A stretch of 64,000 bases of DNA from Drosophila miranda (Eukaryota; Arthropoda; Insecta; Diptera; Drosophilidae): NCBI RefSeq assembly GCF_003369915.1, contig NC_046675.1, forward strand, positions 6,758,001 through 6,822,000. Reading direction: 5' to 3'. The notes beneath the pieces were generated by a model. That model searched no databases, was not told the DNA's origin, and saw nothing but the letters and a program-made list of their open reading frames with translations. Positions within the stretch are counted from its first letter, which is position 1, and each line of letters opens with the position of its first letter. Both the position numbers and the translations under genes were made by a program. Shown piece after piece: positions 1 through 12,000 of this stretch.

Positions 1-1792
1 CCGTGCCCTGCCATGCTCGCCCTCCTGTGCGTCCTCCCACACATCGACGTGTGTGGACGGTGGAATGGATTTTTAATAACATTGTCAGGGTGACACAGAA
101 ATGGCGTCAACATGTGCACAGCTACCGACCCTGACTGTGATTATCACTTAGCCTCCCTCCCTATCTACTTCGACCTGCCATCATCCTACGAGCATATCCC
201 TCTGACACCATCACTGGCCATCACATGGGGGATTTTTTGTTTGTTTGTTTGGTTTTTTCCGGGTTGTTTGCCCTACGCCTGCTGTTGCTTCTGCTGCTGC
301 TCTTTTAGCCCGGTCAACAAGCTTATATTGGAAATGTGGCACTGGTACTCTCTCGCTTCTCGCTCCTCGCATGGTTCATCCTTTTTCGATGATATGGAGC
401 ACACAGAGCAACTAATTTCAGTCGGATGATGATGATGATGCTAATGATGGGTAGTCCTCCCCCTTTCATAAGCTTTGATGGTGGGTAACTTACATGGAGT
501 CCGGCGAATTTATTGCCATGAAATAGGCCAACAGCTGCAGCTGTGCAGACGTAGATTTATGGGTACGTGAATGCCTATGAAATGAGTTAATATTTTGCAA
601 CCCAGTATCGGTTGACTTCTCGCAGCTGGACCACCCACAGAACACAGAACACAGTGTGGTGCGCAAAGTGTGGTGTATTCATTCATTGAATGTATTCAAA
701 CGCAGCCGGACAGAGGCAGGATGTGCCTCGGTCCGACTGCAGATAAGGCCAAAAAAAAACGTTTATATGTATGTGTATTCCAATATAGCTACGAGAGTGT
801 CTGGGTAATGAAAGCAGAAGAGAGAGCTGCCAGGGCAACAGCAAAAGCAACAGCATCAGAGGCAGGCAAACAAAAGCTGCCGAAAACAAATAATCTCATA
901 CTCGTTCTGTGCTTTCTGCCTTCTGTGTGCTGTTTGTCTTTCCCTTTGGAGGCAACCGTTCTGCTCCGCTCCGCTCTGGCTCTGGCTCTGACTCTGACTC
1001 TTATCTGGCTGCAATGCCTGCCTGCCTGCCGTGTGGCATGCTCTTTGTCCGATTACATGAGCCAGCCACTGCGGCAACATGTCGAGTTGTTGCCAAGTAA
1101 TAATAACAAAAGGCTAAGACCGAGCAGAGCCAAGTACACAGGCTTAAAAACTCATTGACACGTTCCACCAGCTTCAGCTTCAGCCTCAACACTTTTAGTT
1201 TCTCTGCTGCTCTCTGTTTGTCCTAAGCCATTTACTTAGCCACACTCGGACCGATGTCAATACGAATCTCCAAGTGTAAATGGATGCTTGACTGGTTGAA
1301 TGAATAAATGAATGAATGTCTGAGTCCATGCACGACTGACTTTATGCCTTTGCCTGTTTGCAGAACACGTCCTTCATGCGGATGCTACATCTGGGATGTT
1401 ACATCGGCTTTGCTGGCAGGGCAACAGTGCGTATGAGCGACTCCGAATGTGCATTTAATTGCATTTCGATTTGCTATTTTGCAAAGGGTTTGCGCATGTG
1501 TCTGCCACAGATACCATTGGTAGTTGCTCATTTGGAAGACAGACATATTCTCTGCAAACATTGTAGATATGTACCACACCTTAGCGATTACATTATTCCC
1601 TTTTCTCACAATGAATTGGTGGTACTTCATTATTCTAAAAACTATGTACATATTGCCTGCGTCTTACCTGTATCTATGTAATATTTGCTATTCGTGATCA
1701 TACTTCACTTGCCTTTTAACTTTAGACTTATTCGAAGCATTCTATTTTTTGATTTGTGAGATTCTTAAATCGAACATACCCACTTCATCAGG
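1..1792. other. intergenic or upstream sequence, no supported gene
   Basis: No open frame here shows family resemblance or coding character. Visible items are a short (GAT)n run near 427-440 and pyrimidine/purine-rich low-complexity stretches around 830-1010. It may hold the promoter or 5' exons of the carbonic-anhydrase-like gene that follows. The bases just before that gene's ATG (ending ttcatcag) could also serve as a splice acceptor. Confidence 0.5.
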
Positions 1793-2680
1793 ATGCTATC
1801 CCCGATTATCGACATCTTCCTGCATTTTATTCAGGGCTTCAACCTGGTGATGGAATATGTGCTGCATTCGGTGATCTTGAAGTTATTGGTCAGCTGCATT
1901 ATGTCCCTGGCGTTCCGCAACATCGTGAGGGCGGGCAGCCTCATGATCCAGAAGGTGGCTATGGCCATAGCCCCCAAGAAGCAGCAGCGGAAGCTGGCCC
2001 CACAGCCGACGCCCATTAACATTGTGCGGAGCGTGACGCGCAAAATGGTGCTGGGCAGCCTCCTGGACTGGAAACACTACGACGACATGCCCCTGGCCAT
2101 GCTGCTGGAGAACAACGGCAGCACGGTGATCCTGCGCATCTGCTGCGAGCCATACTTGTTGCCCCAACTGAGCGGGGGCGACCTGCCGGGAGAGTACCAC
2201 TTCGTAGAGGCGTGCTTCAAGTGGGGCCCGCTGCGCGCCGAGCATTCAATAGACTCGATGAAGTTCTCGCTGGAGATGCAGGTGCTGCACCGCTGCAACC
2301 AGGACCACGTCCCCTTCGAGTACGTGACGGTCTCCTATCTGTTTGTTATGATGGGGAATGGGAACGGCCCCCTAACCTCGATCACCGAAAACCTTCCGTG
2401 CATCGCTCGTCCCGATTCGCAAATGGAAATGCCGCCCTTTGATCTAGCCTCCCTAATGAAGCCCTTCCACAGTGGCTTCTACAGCTACGAGGGCACCTAC
2501 GACAACGGTGGCCAGGTCCTACCCACCAAGTGGCTGATCTGCACCTACATCTTCGCCATCAGCTCGCAGCAATTGTCCCAGTTCTGTGCCCTCTGTGGTC
2601 GCGATGGCACCAGCATCCAGTGCAACGCACGCAAGGAGCAGCCGCTGGGGAATCGCTCCGTCAATTTCCACATTTATTGA
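1793..2680 (+). CDS. carbonic anhydrase-related protein, predicted catalytically dead
   Basis: Single-exon frame of 295 codons matching the alpha-carbonic anhydrase fold. It has a PINI stretch (residues 74-77, compare QSPI), LENNGSTV (105-112, compare L.NNGHTV), an SGG turn (127-129), FKWG and AEHSID (142-154, compare FHWG..SEHTVD), and a late segment resembling the substrate-loop strand plus ISSQQL. The three zinc histidines are all replaced: C141, K143 and Q163 stand where H94, H96 and H119 of human CA II would be, and the TTP loop is gone. CO2 hydration is therefore not expected; a binding or scaffold role like other CA-related proteins is an inference. The N-terminus (about 1-60) is a long hydrophobic region, possibly a membrane anchor, in place of the usual start of the domain. 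The ATG was chosen as the first in frame; an upstream exon spliced at the cag before it is possible. Nothing else of note flanks it. Confidence 0.75.
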   Translation: MLSPIIDIFLHFIQGFNLVMEYVLHSVILKLLVSCIMSLAFRNIVRAGSLMIQKVAMAIAPKKQQRKLAPQPTPINIVRSVTRKMVLGSLLDWKHYDDMPLAMLLENNGSTVILRICCEPYLLPQLSGGDLPGEYHFVEACFKWGPLRAEHSIDSMKFSLEMQVLHRCNQDHVPFEYVTVSYLFVMMGNGNGPLTSITENLPCIARPDSQMEMPPFDLASLMKPFHSGFYSYEGTYDNGGQVLPTKWLICTYIFAISSQQLSQFCALCGRDGTSIQCNARKEQPLGNRSVNFHIY

Positions 2681-4010
2681 CAAGATTATCTCCTCGTACG
2701 AATACAAAATACTCATCGCAATTGTTAATTTTTTTCCCCAGAGGTGTTCCGTGTTTAAAAGATGTAATTTTGATAGTCTTCTACCGTCGAGGGTACGAGT
2801 AAAACCATACATAATAGTAAAACTACGACACATCAAATGTCATTCTCTACTACATAGTTCAATAATCATTTAAGCATGGTTTCATACTTAAAACCTTTCT
2901 GTTTTCTCTGGAAGAGTGTATCACGTGCCTAAAGCCTGTGCAATTCAAATCAATTCCAACATCAAAGTTCCATTTTTGCGATGCATGGAAATGCCTGAGA
3001 AGCGGTTGAGCATTTGATACCGTAATTTGCACGACGTAAGCGTAAGTGCCTCCGTTCCGCCTCTATTTCTGTGGCTCTGGCAGACATGGAGTTTTCACTT
3101 GGAAAATTGTTTAAGGTATCCCATCGCCACCAACCAATCAAGTGCTTCCGTTTGCAAACAAACCGAATATTCAATTAATAAATTATAAATAAGCTGTTAA
3201 CGATGTGGGACATTTGATTATGGTGTGGCAGTTGCAGTTGCAGCTGCAACTTAATTTGACAGCCGCAAAGGGTGCCACTTGCCTTCGACAGTGGCAGTGG
3301 CTATGTTTGGACTCTCTCTTCAAGCAAATATGTATTTTGCTCCATTGTTTTCCAGCAAGAAATAATATTTCATTCAAAAATTAATTAAAAACTTTAGGCG
3401 GGTTCCAGGCGTGGCTTTGATTGGCATAAAAGGTTATAATAAGTATAAATTATGAGAAGTCTATAATCAATTCTTGTTTTTATTTGTTTTTTCTTTGTTG
3501 TTGTCTGGCTAACATGAAAATTGTTTGCGGCACGCGAGAATATAGTGAGCGAGAAGCAAAAGTGAGGGCAAACCAAAGCAGAAAACACCCTGGACGATGC
3601 AACAAAAGATCCATCCACATAGACCATAGATCTCGAGCGGTAGAAAACCAAAGTGTCTTCTCAGAAACATTCGTAAGATCCTAAGTTTGAGTTGCCAAAA
3701 TCACTAGTGAATAGTTCCTTAGGTACATCTTCATGCTATATTTATCATAGGAGTCCAGTTGAAGCTTTTTCCATTCTATTCCGAATCTAAATATATCCCA
3801 GAAAGGGTAGCGGCTGAATGTCTGAGGTCATTGAGACCAGGTGCGTGCCACTCCATATAGCCATATAGTATCCAGATACTATCCAGATATCCGGATAGTG
3901 AGAGGCAGATAACAAAGCTTAACAAGTACCCGACCCGACCGTTCCAACCAGTTGCAGCTGAAACCCATTCAAGTGAGCAAGCCGTGTAATTATACTCGGA
4001 ACCAGGCCGA

Positions 4011-4050
4011 ACTGACTGACTGACTGACGGACTGACAGACTGATAGACGG
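4011..4050. repeat. GACT/GACG microsatellite
   Basis: Imperfect tandem tetranucleotide run (ctga/ctgac units with single changes). Confidence 0.8.
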
Positions 4051-5280
4051 ACGGGCTGGCTGAGTAAGTCCTGCAATTAGCAGCGCACATAACTCATCCG
4101 CCGCGTGGCACCGACAACTGCTACGGGCTCCCACCTGACTGAAAGTAAATGCAATTTGTGAAGTGAAATTGGTTGTACTTGTTAAATTAATCTCTTTCTC
4201 TGTCGCTCAGTGGCAGTGGCAGTGGCAGTGCCTGTGCCTGAGCCAATTTCAAGCTCGACTTATTCGACTTGCTCATCAGCCATCCCTCCATCCATGCCCC
4301 CATGGGTCCCCATCCATCCATCCATCCAGTGCTCGAATGTCTGCCACAATCACTGGCATTCTAATTAAACCGCAGCTAATCATTAATTAGACACATTGAA
4401 TGTTTTTTCCGTTTAATTTATTTATTTTTGTTTTTTTTAGGGAAGGCCCATTAAAGTTTTGTAATCGCAACAACTTTCCAAAGCCACAAAAGCCAAAAAC
4501 AAATGTCGCTTTTAATTATGTGCCTGGCAAGGATTCGACAGGAGTACACTAGTCGAAAATGGCGACCGTTTTCGATGCGTGCAACTGTGGAGCTTAAATT
4601 TTTTTTTTTTACTGATTTCTCTCAGTGTGTGCGGCGGCTCACATTTAGCACCTTAAGGCACGACACTGGCCACACCCAAGGGCAGCCAAGGATGGTTCTA
4701 GGCGGCAGGAGGTGCAGAACAGAGGACAGACTGCTGCTGGGTGTGCTCAAGGCTGGAGCCAAATGGCTCACCACCTGGTTAGCCCTCCACAACACCGCCC
4801 GACCGACCGACGGACCGACCGTCCGTACAGGACCGTGCCGAACTGACGTGCGCTGATCGACAGGATGTCTGACAGTGGGTGCCCCTGCTGTGGGGGTTGG
4901 GGTGGCTTATTTATAAAACGACCTTCGGGAAAATCAAATGCAAAACTTTTATGCGGCCAGCGACACGCGTTCGCGTCCGCATTCGCCTGCTCATTAAAGG
5001 TCAAAGCCGATTTGTCTGCTCCTAGGTGTGTTCGTCCCTCTGTCCTTGGTATAGAATTGCGACACACACACACCCCACCCCACACTACACTCTCGCACAA
5101 ACACAAACAAATACTGGGAATCACATATAAGGCATATACTTTTTTGTTTTGTGGCTGGAAAGCCGCTTTTCGAATTGTTTGCCCCCCTGCCCCTGGTGCG
5201 GCTCAATAAACATAATTAGCATTTTGGCACTTTACGTGGCTCAGCCACTAATGAATGACTAGTCAAGAAAGAGGCAGAGG

Positions 5281-5310
5281 ACAGAGAGAGAGGGAGAGAG
5301 AGACAGAGAG
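5281..5310. repeat. GA-rich simple repeat
   Basis: Run of GA dinucleotides with a few interruptions. It could bind GAGA factor, but no other promoter feature is visible nearby. Confidence 0.75.
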
Positions 5311-7833
5311 TAAGGAAGTGGCAGCAGCAACTTCAATTGGTCTTATTTCATATGCAAAGTGGGGCAAAGAAGTTGATTAAAAATTCAGGAGCAGCTCAAC
5401 TATTTGACAGTTAGGGCTCAGCGCCATCTGTGGGGCAAATAAATAACACGGTTAACTGTGCAAAGGCCACACACACACAGGCACAGCGGCACATAAACAT
5501 GTACAACACATGGTGGCATGACACATCAACACTCATAGAGAGAGAGATGTATACAAGTGTCACTCGTGTGTAGCGCACTCAAAAGCCAACACTTGGCAAT
5601 TGCCATGTTAGCACGCACGCACACCGATATAGGTACACACACACACACGTATACAAATGCATGAGGGGCCAGGCAGGCAAAAGGGCTACTCAGAGTGTCA
5701 CACATGGCGTATACGTGTTGCCTGGTCGAAAGTGCCACTGCCAGCCTCGTCTCCATCGTCTGTGGGGCGGCCTCTGTGCCGCAGAGTGTAATTAAATATT
5801 TTACAGGCAATCTACATTCTTGAGATAAACTCAACTTTATAAAATGTGGCAGAGACACAGAGAGAAACCGCAATGGGGAAATGTTTTCGAAACACCAACA
5901 CAACACAAAAATGGAAAATGGCAAACAAGTGTGTGTTTGGCATAGTCGTTGAAGCTAACGAAGATGGAATACTCTAAGAAGAAAGTTGGTGTCAAGGTGG
6001 AAGACTTGTAATTATTAATAACAGATCCTAGACTTATATTTTACTTTATTTCTTTATACTTTAATTTCTATATACTCCTTAAGCTTCTTCAATCAAGGTT
6101 GATCTTGGTGCCTGTTGAAGCCAAAGAAGTCTCTTTTACCCTAAAATCAAACTGTTTTTAGCAGCTGCCATCGATCCATCAATATGGCTAAAATGCCTCA
6201 CAAAATCAGAGAACTCTGTTCTACATCAGGGTTAAAAAAAAAAGGACAACATCATAAGATACAGGACTAATGTTTGCACCACACACACACATTTTCGCTC
6301 CCACTCTGAATGGAGATTCCGCTGAGGCTGCTGTATTTCGAGGGCTCGTCCCCGTCGTGTATACAATTTTTGGGGGGCCGGGCATAAGTCGCTGTTGCCG
6401 TTGTGGAATTTAGATTAGTGTCATTTAACTTTTTAGATTTACAAATGTTGCATGAAAAGATAATCGGCTTGCCCTTGTACGCCCAGCAGCCAGCCAGCCA
6501 GCCAGCCACAGACATGGGATACGAACAGGGATACATAGTCATGGGCAGTTTTGCGGTTCATGGGGCTCTCCGCAGCCCACACTCGCCCACCCTTGCCCTT
6601 GCCTCGCTCTGCGTTTGAGTTGCGGCATTGTAACAGGTTTTGAGGCATGCTTTGGGTTTTGCGGCTGCCCAGGCCGGGCCAGGACATGGGCGAAGCTGGA
6701 GTCCGACCCAAATAGGATTTCCTATTTGGGAGCACGAGAGCCGCTCTATCATCTCTTTCTCCCCCTGTCTCTGTCTCTGTCTCTTTCTGTGTCTGTGTGG
6801 ACCCGAACGCGTGTTGGTAATTGCGCTTTGAGTTTGTAATTTGCGAATTGAAACTGTCAGCAGGAAAATGTCGTGCGTGTGTCTGGATTTAATAAGCAAA
6901 TTTTAATACTGGAATCTCAAAGATTGATGGCCGGGATCGTTCCCGGCAATCCTTCCCTCCCCCAAACTGAAGCTGTGGGTGGATTTCCCTTCCCCACACT
7001 TGACTTTTTATTGGACTTTCATTGACAATCAACTGGGAATTTAATTTGTTAGACGTTTGCCGTCTGCAGAGGCTGTGCTGTCGAGCGGTGTAGAGCAGCT
7101 AATCATTTTCCCTTTACAAATTTAATTAAAACTGCATTTGCATTGGAATTGCTGTGTTGGCCTTTAATGGTCTTAATTAATAAGTTATGTCTCCCCCACT
7201 CCCTGCTGAACAACAAGGCGGAAAAGGAAAGAGATTGGGGGGTAAAACTGATTTTTAATTGCCTGTTAAAAAGGGTTATGTTAGCTGGCCTGGCCCGCAG
7301 GAGGCCCAGGGAGAGATGACCACTTGAGTTGTCCTAATTGGCTGGCCAAGTGTTGGCTATATTGGGCAGAGCAGGCTGCAAGGCCTGACTGGTTGGCCCA
7401 TAGGTAGACGAAGTAGGACCACAAGTGCCACAAGCTCCGGACTTGTTTAGTTTGGCTTTGGCCTGACTGTTTAGGGACATGGGGAGAGGAGCGACTACTA
7501 GGATCCTTATACGAGGACTCTCACTTCTTTAGCAGTATAACTTTTAACCTTTAAGCTGAAGAGGCTTACAGGCTTACAGGCTCTCTCCCTCTGAAACACT
7601 CGCTTCATCCAGCTCTCTGTTGCCCGTCAACATTAGGGAGGGGGGCTTGGCAGTAGCGTGCCCTATCTGCAATGTTTCATCCGAAAAAAACCCAGAGAAA
7701 CCCAAGGCAAACTCAAATTGTGGCAATGCGTGCGCAAAAAAATCCATCCATCCATCCGCTTGCAGCGGCAAATGCGGGGCGTTAGAAAGGGTTACGCCCA
7801 GCTTTCGGGCGTTTGATGTCGGCCGCGTGGCAT

Positions 7834-7856
7834 ACACACACACACACACACACACA
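7834..7856. repeat. (AC)n microsatellite
   Basis: Uninterrupted AC dinucleotide run of about 11 units. Confidence 0.9.
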
Positions 7857-9000
7857 ACAACCAAAAGCAGCGGAAACGGAAATGTAAGAGCGTGTTTGAA
7901 TAGAAGTCCATAATTCTGCATTAGCAGCGGGAGCAGCGGCAGGAACACTAAAAGCAGCAACAAACATCGACAGATAACAGACAGCAGTTCAGTCACATGT
8001 GAGCGCACGTGATAAGAATAAACAGGTGGAAACCCCAGGTAGATGGGCAAAATGTAATTTCAAAATTTACTCATCAAATGAATATTTGAAATTGAGAGCA
8101 GAGAGGGAGATCAAAGATTAACAGAGCCTTTGCGCTAAGGGCAAATGATTTAAATAGTGTTTTGTACTGAATTATGTAACAGGTATTCAATAAATTTAAT
8201 TCGGAATTAATAGACAAGAAGACAATTAAGGAAAATCATTGAAATACCCATGAACTTTGATTTGGAGAATGCACAAATGGCAAGGAAACCTGAGAACGCA
8301 AAGATGGGAAGGAAATTAAGAGAAATTAGTCAAATATTTGTATGATTTCAGGGAAAAATTGTAGCATAATTTGATACTCAGGAGATTAGGCAGGATGAGG
8401 GCAAGAAGAGTTTATTCAAAGACATTTATACTTTGATTTGTTTGGGGGTTTGGGGGAAAACAGATTCGATTTCAATAATCATTACAATTAATTATATGCA
8501 AAAATATAGATAAAGAAATGTATCATAGAAAGAGAGATATTTTTTCACAGATCTTTTGCTCCAAGAGTTCTCAAAGTCCCCCCTCCTTGGAAGTGGGAGC
8601 CCCAAAGCATTGACCTTGGCAAGTTTACCGTCTTCAGGTCCACCTAGCACCCCCGACGACTCTTGCCATAAGTATAATTAGTTTTGCACTAACTGGGGCG
8701 TAAAACGAAACTCAGACACAACACACAACGCCCCCAGATCGAAGCCCTTGCCTCGGCCAACCGAAAATCATTAAAAATATTTGCCTGCACGCGCTGAGCC
8801 GCCTCGTCATCCAATCAACCATCGACATCGCCACCGCCACCGCCACCACCGCCGCCACAGCTCCACCAGTTCCACCCCTTCCCCTCTGACAGGACCATCG
8901 CCAGGCGAAGGGAGAGCAAAAAAGGAACCCAATTTAGGGCATAAAAATTGTTGCTTACTTGGCAAAGATGTTTATCACACCGTCGGGTGGCTGGATAAAA

Positions 9001-12000
9001 AAATAGAGGGGCAGAACTGGCAGCAGATTCCAGGGCAACCACTGCACAGTGGTCCAGAAGATGAAGTGCTACAGAGGATTTAGATGTGGCTAATCTACCA
9101 CAAAGTGAAAGAGTATAAGCCACAAATGAACAATAGGGATAGATACTTCAGATATTCTGAAGAAACCAATCGTAAATGGAAAGTCCATTGTCCAAAGAGA
9201 ATGCAGATTGATTGTGACACAATATGGGATACGGGGGATACAACCCCCAATCTCTGATGCAAACCTATTTGCCTCCACTTTTTGCTATAGCTGAGACCAC
9301 TGTGCTGTGGCCACTGCGGTTGGCAATGTAAATATTTTGCCATTTGGGCTTTCTCTTGGATTAGTTTCATTTATTTCATCATTTGCGCGTCGCACTAAAC
9401 GCATGCAGCGCCTTATCCCGTGTCCTGTCTTCCAGAGCATTCGGGGTGGTCGACGGTTGGTTGGGTGGTCCGGTGGTTCGGTGGGTGGCCGCTGCGGTTC
9501 AGGGCGGTGGGCTTGCCAGTGGGGGGATAAGAATTTAATCAGGCCGCTGGGGACTGTAAAGCGCCGCCGCCTGCTGCTAGAACAGAAATGTAGGTTCTGC
9601 CCACAGAAAACAGAAAAGCAGCAGCAAAAAACACCGAAACACACAAATTTCCTTGAGCGTAATACAGCGAATGTGAATGTTTCTCCCAAAATGATGACTA
9701 CGACGATGGCGATGGCGATGACGAGGTCCGCCTGCCAAAAGGAGGAGACTCCGAGACTCCGCTAGTAGTGGAGTTGGCCTCGTTGCTATTTGATTTCCTT
9801 TGGCTCTTTCTTTCTTTCGTCTTTTTTCGCTTTTATTATACGTTACAAGTGTGTGAAGTTGTAATTTAAGTGTGTGGGGAGGGGCAGTGACACGCCCACC
9901 CGGCAGCGGCATTTGGCTCCCATTAAATGGCGCCTTCAGGACATCGCTGCAGGGTACATTGATTTTTTGTTTCTTTTATTTAATTCATTTTTTCTTTGGC
10001 ATGCCTTTAAAGCACATTCCTGTTATCCACGGAAATCATTTTCATTTTCAGTTTCGTTTTGATTCCATGGGGCTTAGCCGTCCAAAGAGAGAGAGAGAGA
10101 TACAGATCCCATCTCCAGCTGACACTGACGAGTGTCAGGCACATGTCCCCCACATAGCCAGGCGATTGACTTGGCTCAAGCGTGGACACAGCTGGACACC
10201 GATTGGGAGGGTCGTCGGAAGTGGCGCGAGAGCGGAGCTTATTGGCTGCTCCTGATGGACCACAGGTGGGCATTGGCATGGGCCTGGACAAGGGCTCGGG
10301 CAGGAGGAGATCCTCCTCCAACTGGTCGGATAGTTGGCCGAAAGTTTTTTTTAGTTCAGTTTGAGTTTGAGTTTGAGTGCAACATTTGTCTGCATATATT
10401 GGAAAATTCTGGTGTCGGTTTGCAAAGGGCTGCCTCTTCTTTCTATGAACATTTACCAATTAGCTTGGCTCTCTTTTTAGGCCAGCAGTTTCGGAATTTA
10501 GGATCAAACTATACTTACGAGTAGGTCACATCCACTCTAGTAATTAAGTACACTATTCCCTTCTGATTTAATGAAGTTAGGATACCTTCTCTCTACCCAT
10601 CTCCACCCAAACTGGACTGAATATACTCTTTAGGACTTTAGGACTTTAGGACTAAAACTTTCGATAAGATGGATAGAAAATCTTTTGATTGCTTAGAGAA
10701 ACCAACAATTTTTCGCTAAAAATAGTACTCTGTAAATTCTGAACTGAATTGAAGCCATAATAATTGTTTTCAACTAGTTGCATCCAGCTCCAATGGCGCA
10801 ACACAATGCCTCTTATGCAATTTGAATACAAAGGAGCTCGACTTTCGTAATGGTTACCATATTGCCCTGAACTTTGTTCATAATAAAGCACGGGAAAGGC
10901 TTCATCTAGCTTTAGAATGTTTAAAAATGGAATTTTGCAATAATTAAATAATAGTAGCAGTCCAATGTATCCGCTGTGCTGGGAATAGGTTGAACTTTGA
11001 CTAAAAAAGCACCCCTATTCTCTCCTGTTTTTACCTGTTGAGGGACTATTTGTGGCTTTGTATGGCTTTTATATACTTTCAATATTGTATCTTATGCTCG
11101 TAATTATTAGTTTTTTAGTTTAATAAGGCCAGTGTGCACGGGTTTCAGGGTTTGTGATGGCGGCTTTAAGCCAGGTAAGTCGGTCGGGCATTTGGCTGAG
11201 GGTGTGGGGGTGGACAATTATTTTTAGCCCATTGTGTGTATTTGCCTCGACGCGGGGCCTATTCTGGGCCAACTGTCTGGGTCTGGTTGGGCAATTTAGC
11301 TGGGAGCGTGGGTGGTTGGGTTCCTGGATTCTTTTGCCAATCAATATTTCACATACTCCAAATCGATACGACTGGGAGTACACGAGGCGTATGATTGATC
11401 TAATTGATAGCCAAGATTGATGGCTCAATCTCAGTGCTGGCTCCGGCTCCGGCTCCTCTGGCGCCAGCAGAGTATCTCTGTGTGACCAATAAATTCAGAT
11501 TTCAACTTACATGAACGACGGAACAGTGCTCAGACGACACTGCAGCAACAGTTGACAGGCCACTGCATCAAGTTCAGACCTGAACTTCGAACTGCACTCG
11601 CACTCGCAACCGAAACCGGAAACCGGAAACGGAAATGGTAACTTTTCTCTGTTATCACGAAGAGTTGAGTTTTCGATTGTCGAATTTCGGGGAAACACTA
11701 TGAACTGGCTAACTGGCTAACTGGCTAGCTGGACTTCCGTTGGTACCACAACCACATCCAAATCCAAATTCAAATCCACATCCACCAGCGAACGACGAGA
11801 ACACGACTTGGCAGTCCAAAGGACGAGCGTGGACTGTGACACTGCGCTGGATGTCAGTGTCTATTATGGGGCCACAGCCAGAGTCACAGCCAGAGCCAGA
11901 GCCAGAGCCAGAGCCTGCAGAGGCAGCCAGCAGCAACTGTTGGTCGTGCGAATGTCGTACACGGTTAGTCGTTACGATATTCGTGGCTGCTCGGTAAACC

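Larger units (their letters stand above)
2681..9000. other. gene-poor AT-rich sequence
   Basis: I see no exon with family resemblance. The stretch holds many short simple repeats: GACT repeats near 4011-4050, TGGCAG near 4211-4232, CCAT repeats near 4306-4328, GA-rich 5281-5310, CCAG repeats near 6485-6508, an AC run at 7834-7856 and CCACCG-like repeats near 8828-8860. It could be intergenic DNA, long intron or enhancer-bearing sequence; the sequence alone does not decide. Confidence 0.6.

Noticed and set aside
670-1158. 162-codon plus-strand frame
   Set aside because: Low-complexity composition and no recognisable motif; overlaps several open frames on both strands, typical of simple-sequence DNA.
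7834-7967. small minus-strand frame with a Cys/Val run
   Set aside because: Produced by the AC microsatellite; not a cysteine-rich peptide.
11157-11180. ATG, five codons, then a perfect donor cag/gtaagt
   Set aside because: A single short match in 18 kb of gene-poor DNA; no downstream partner exon found.
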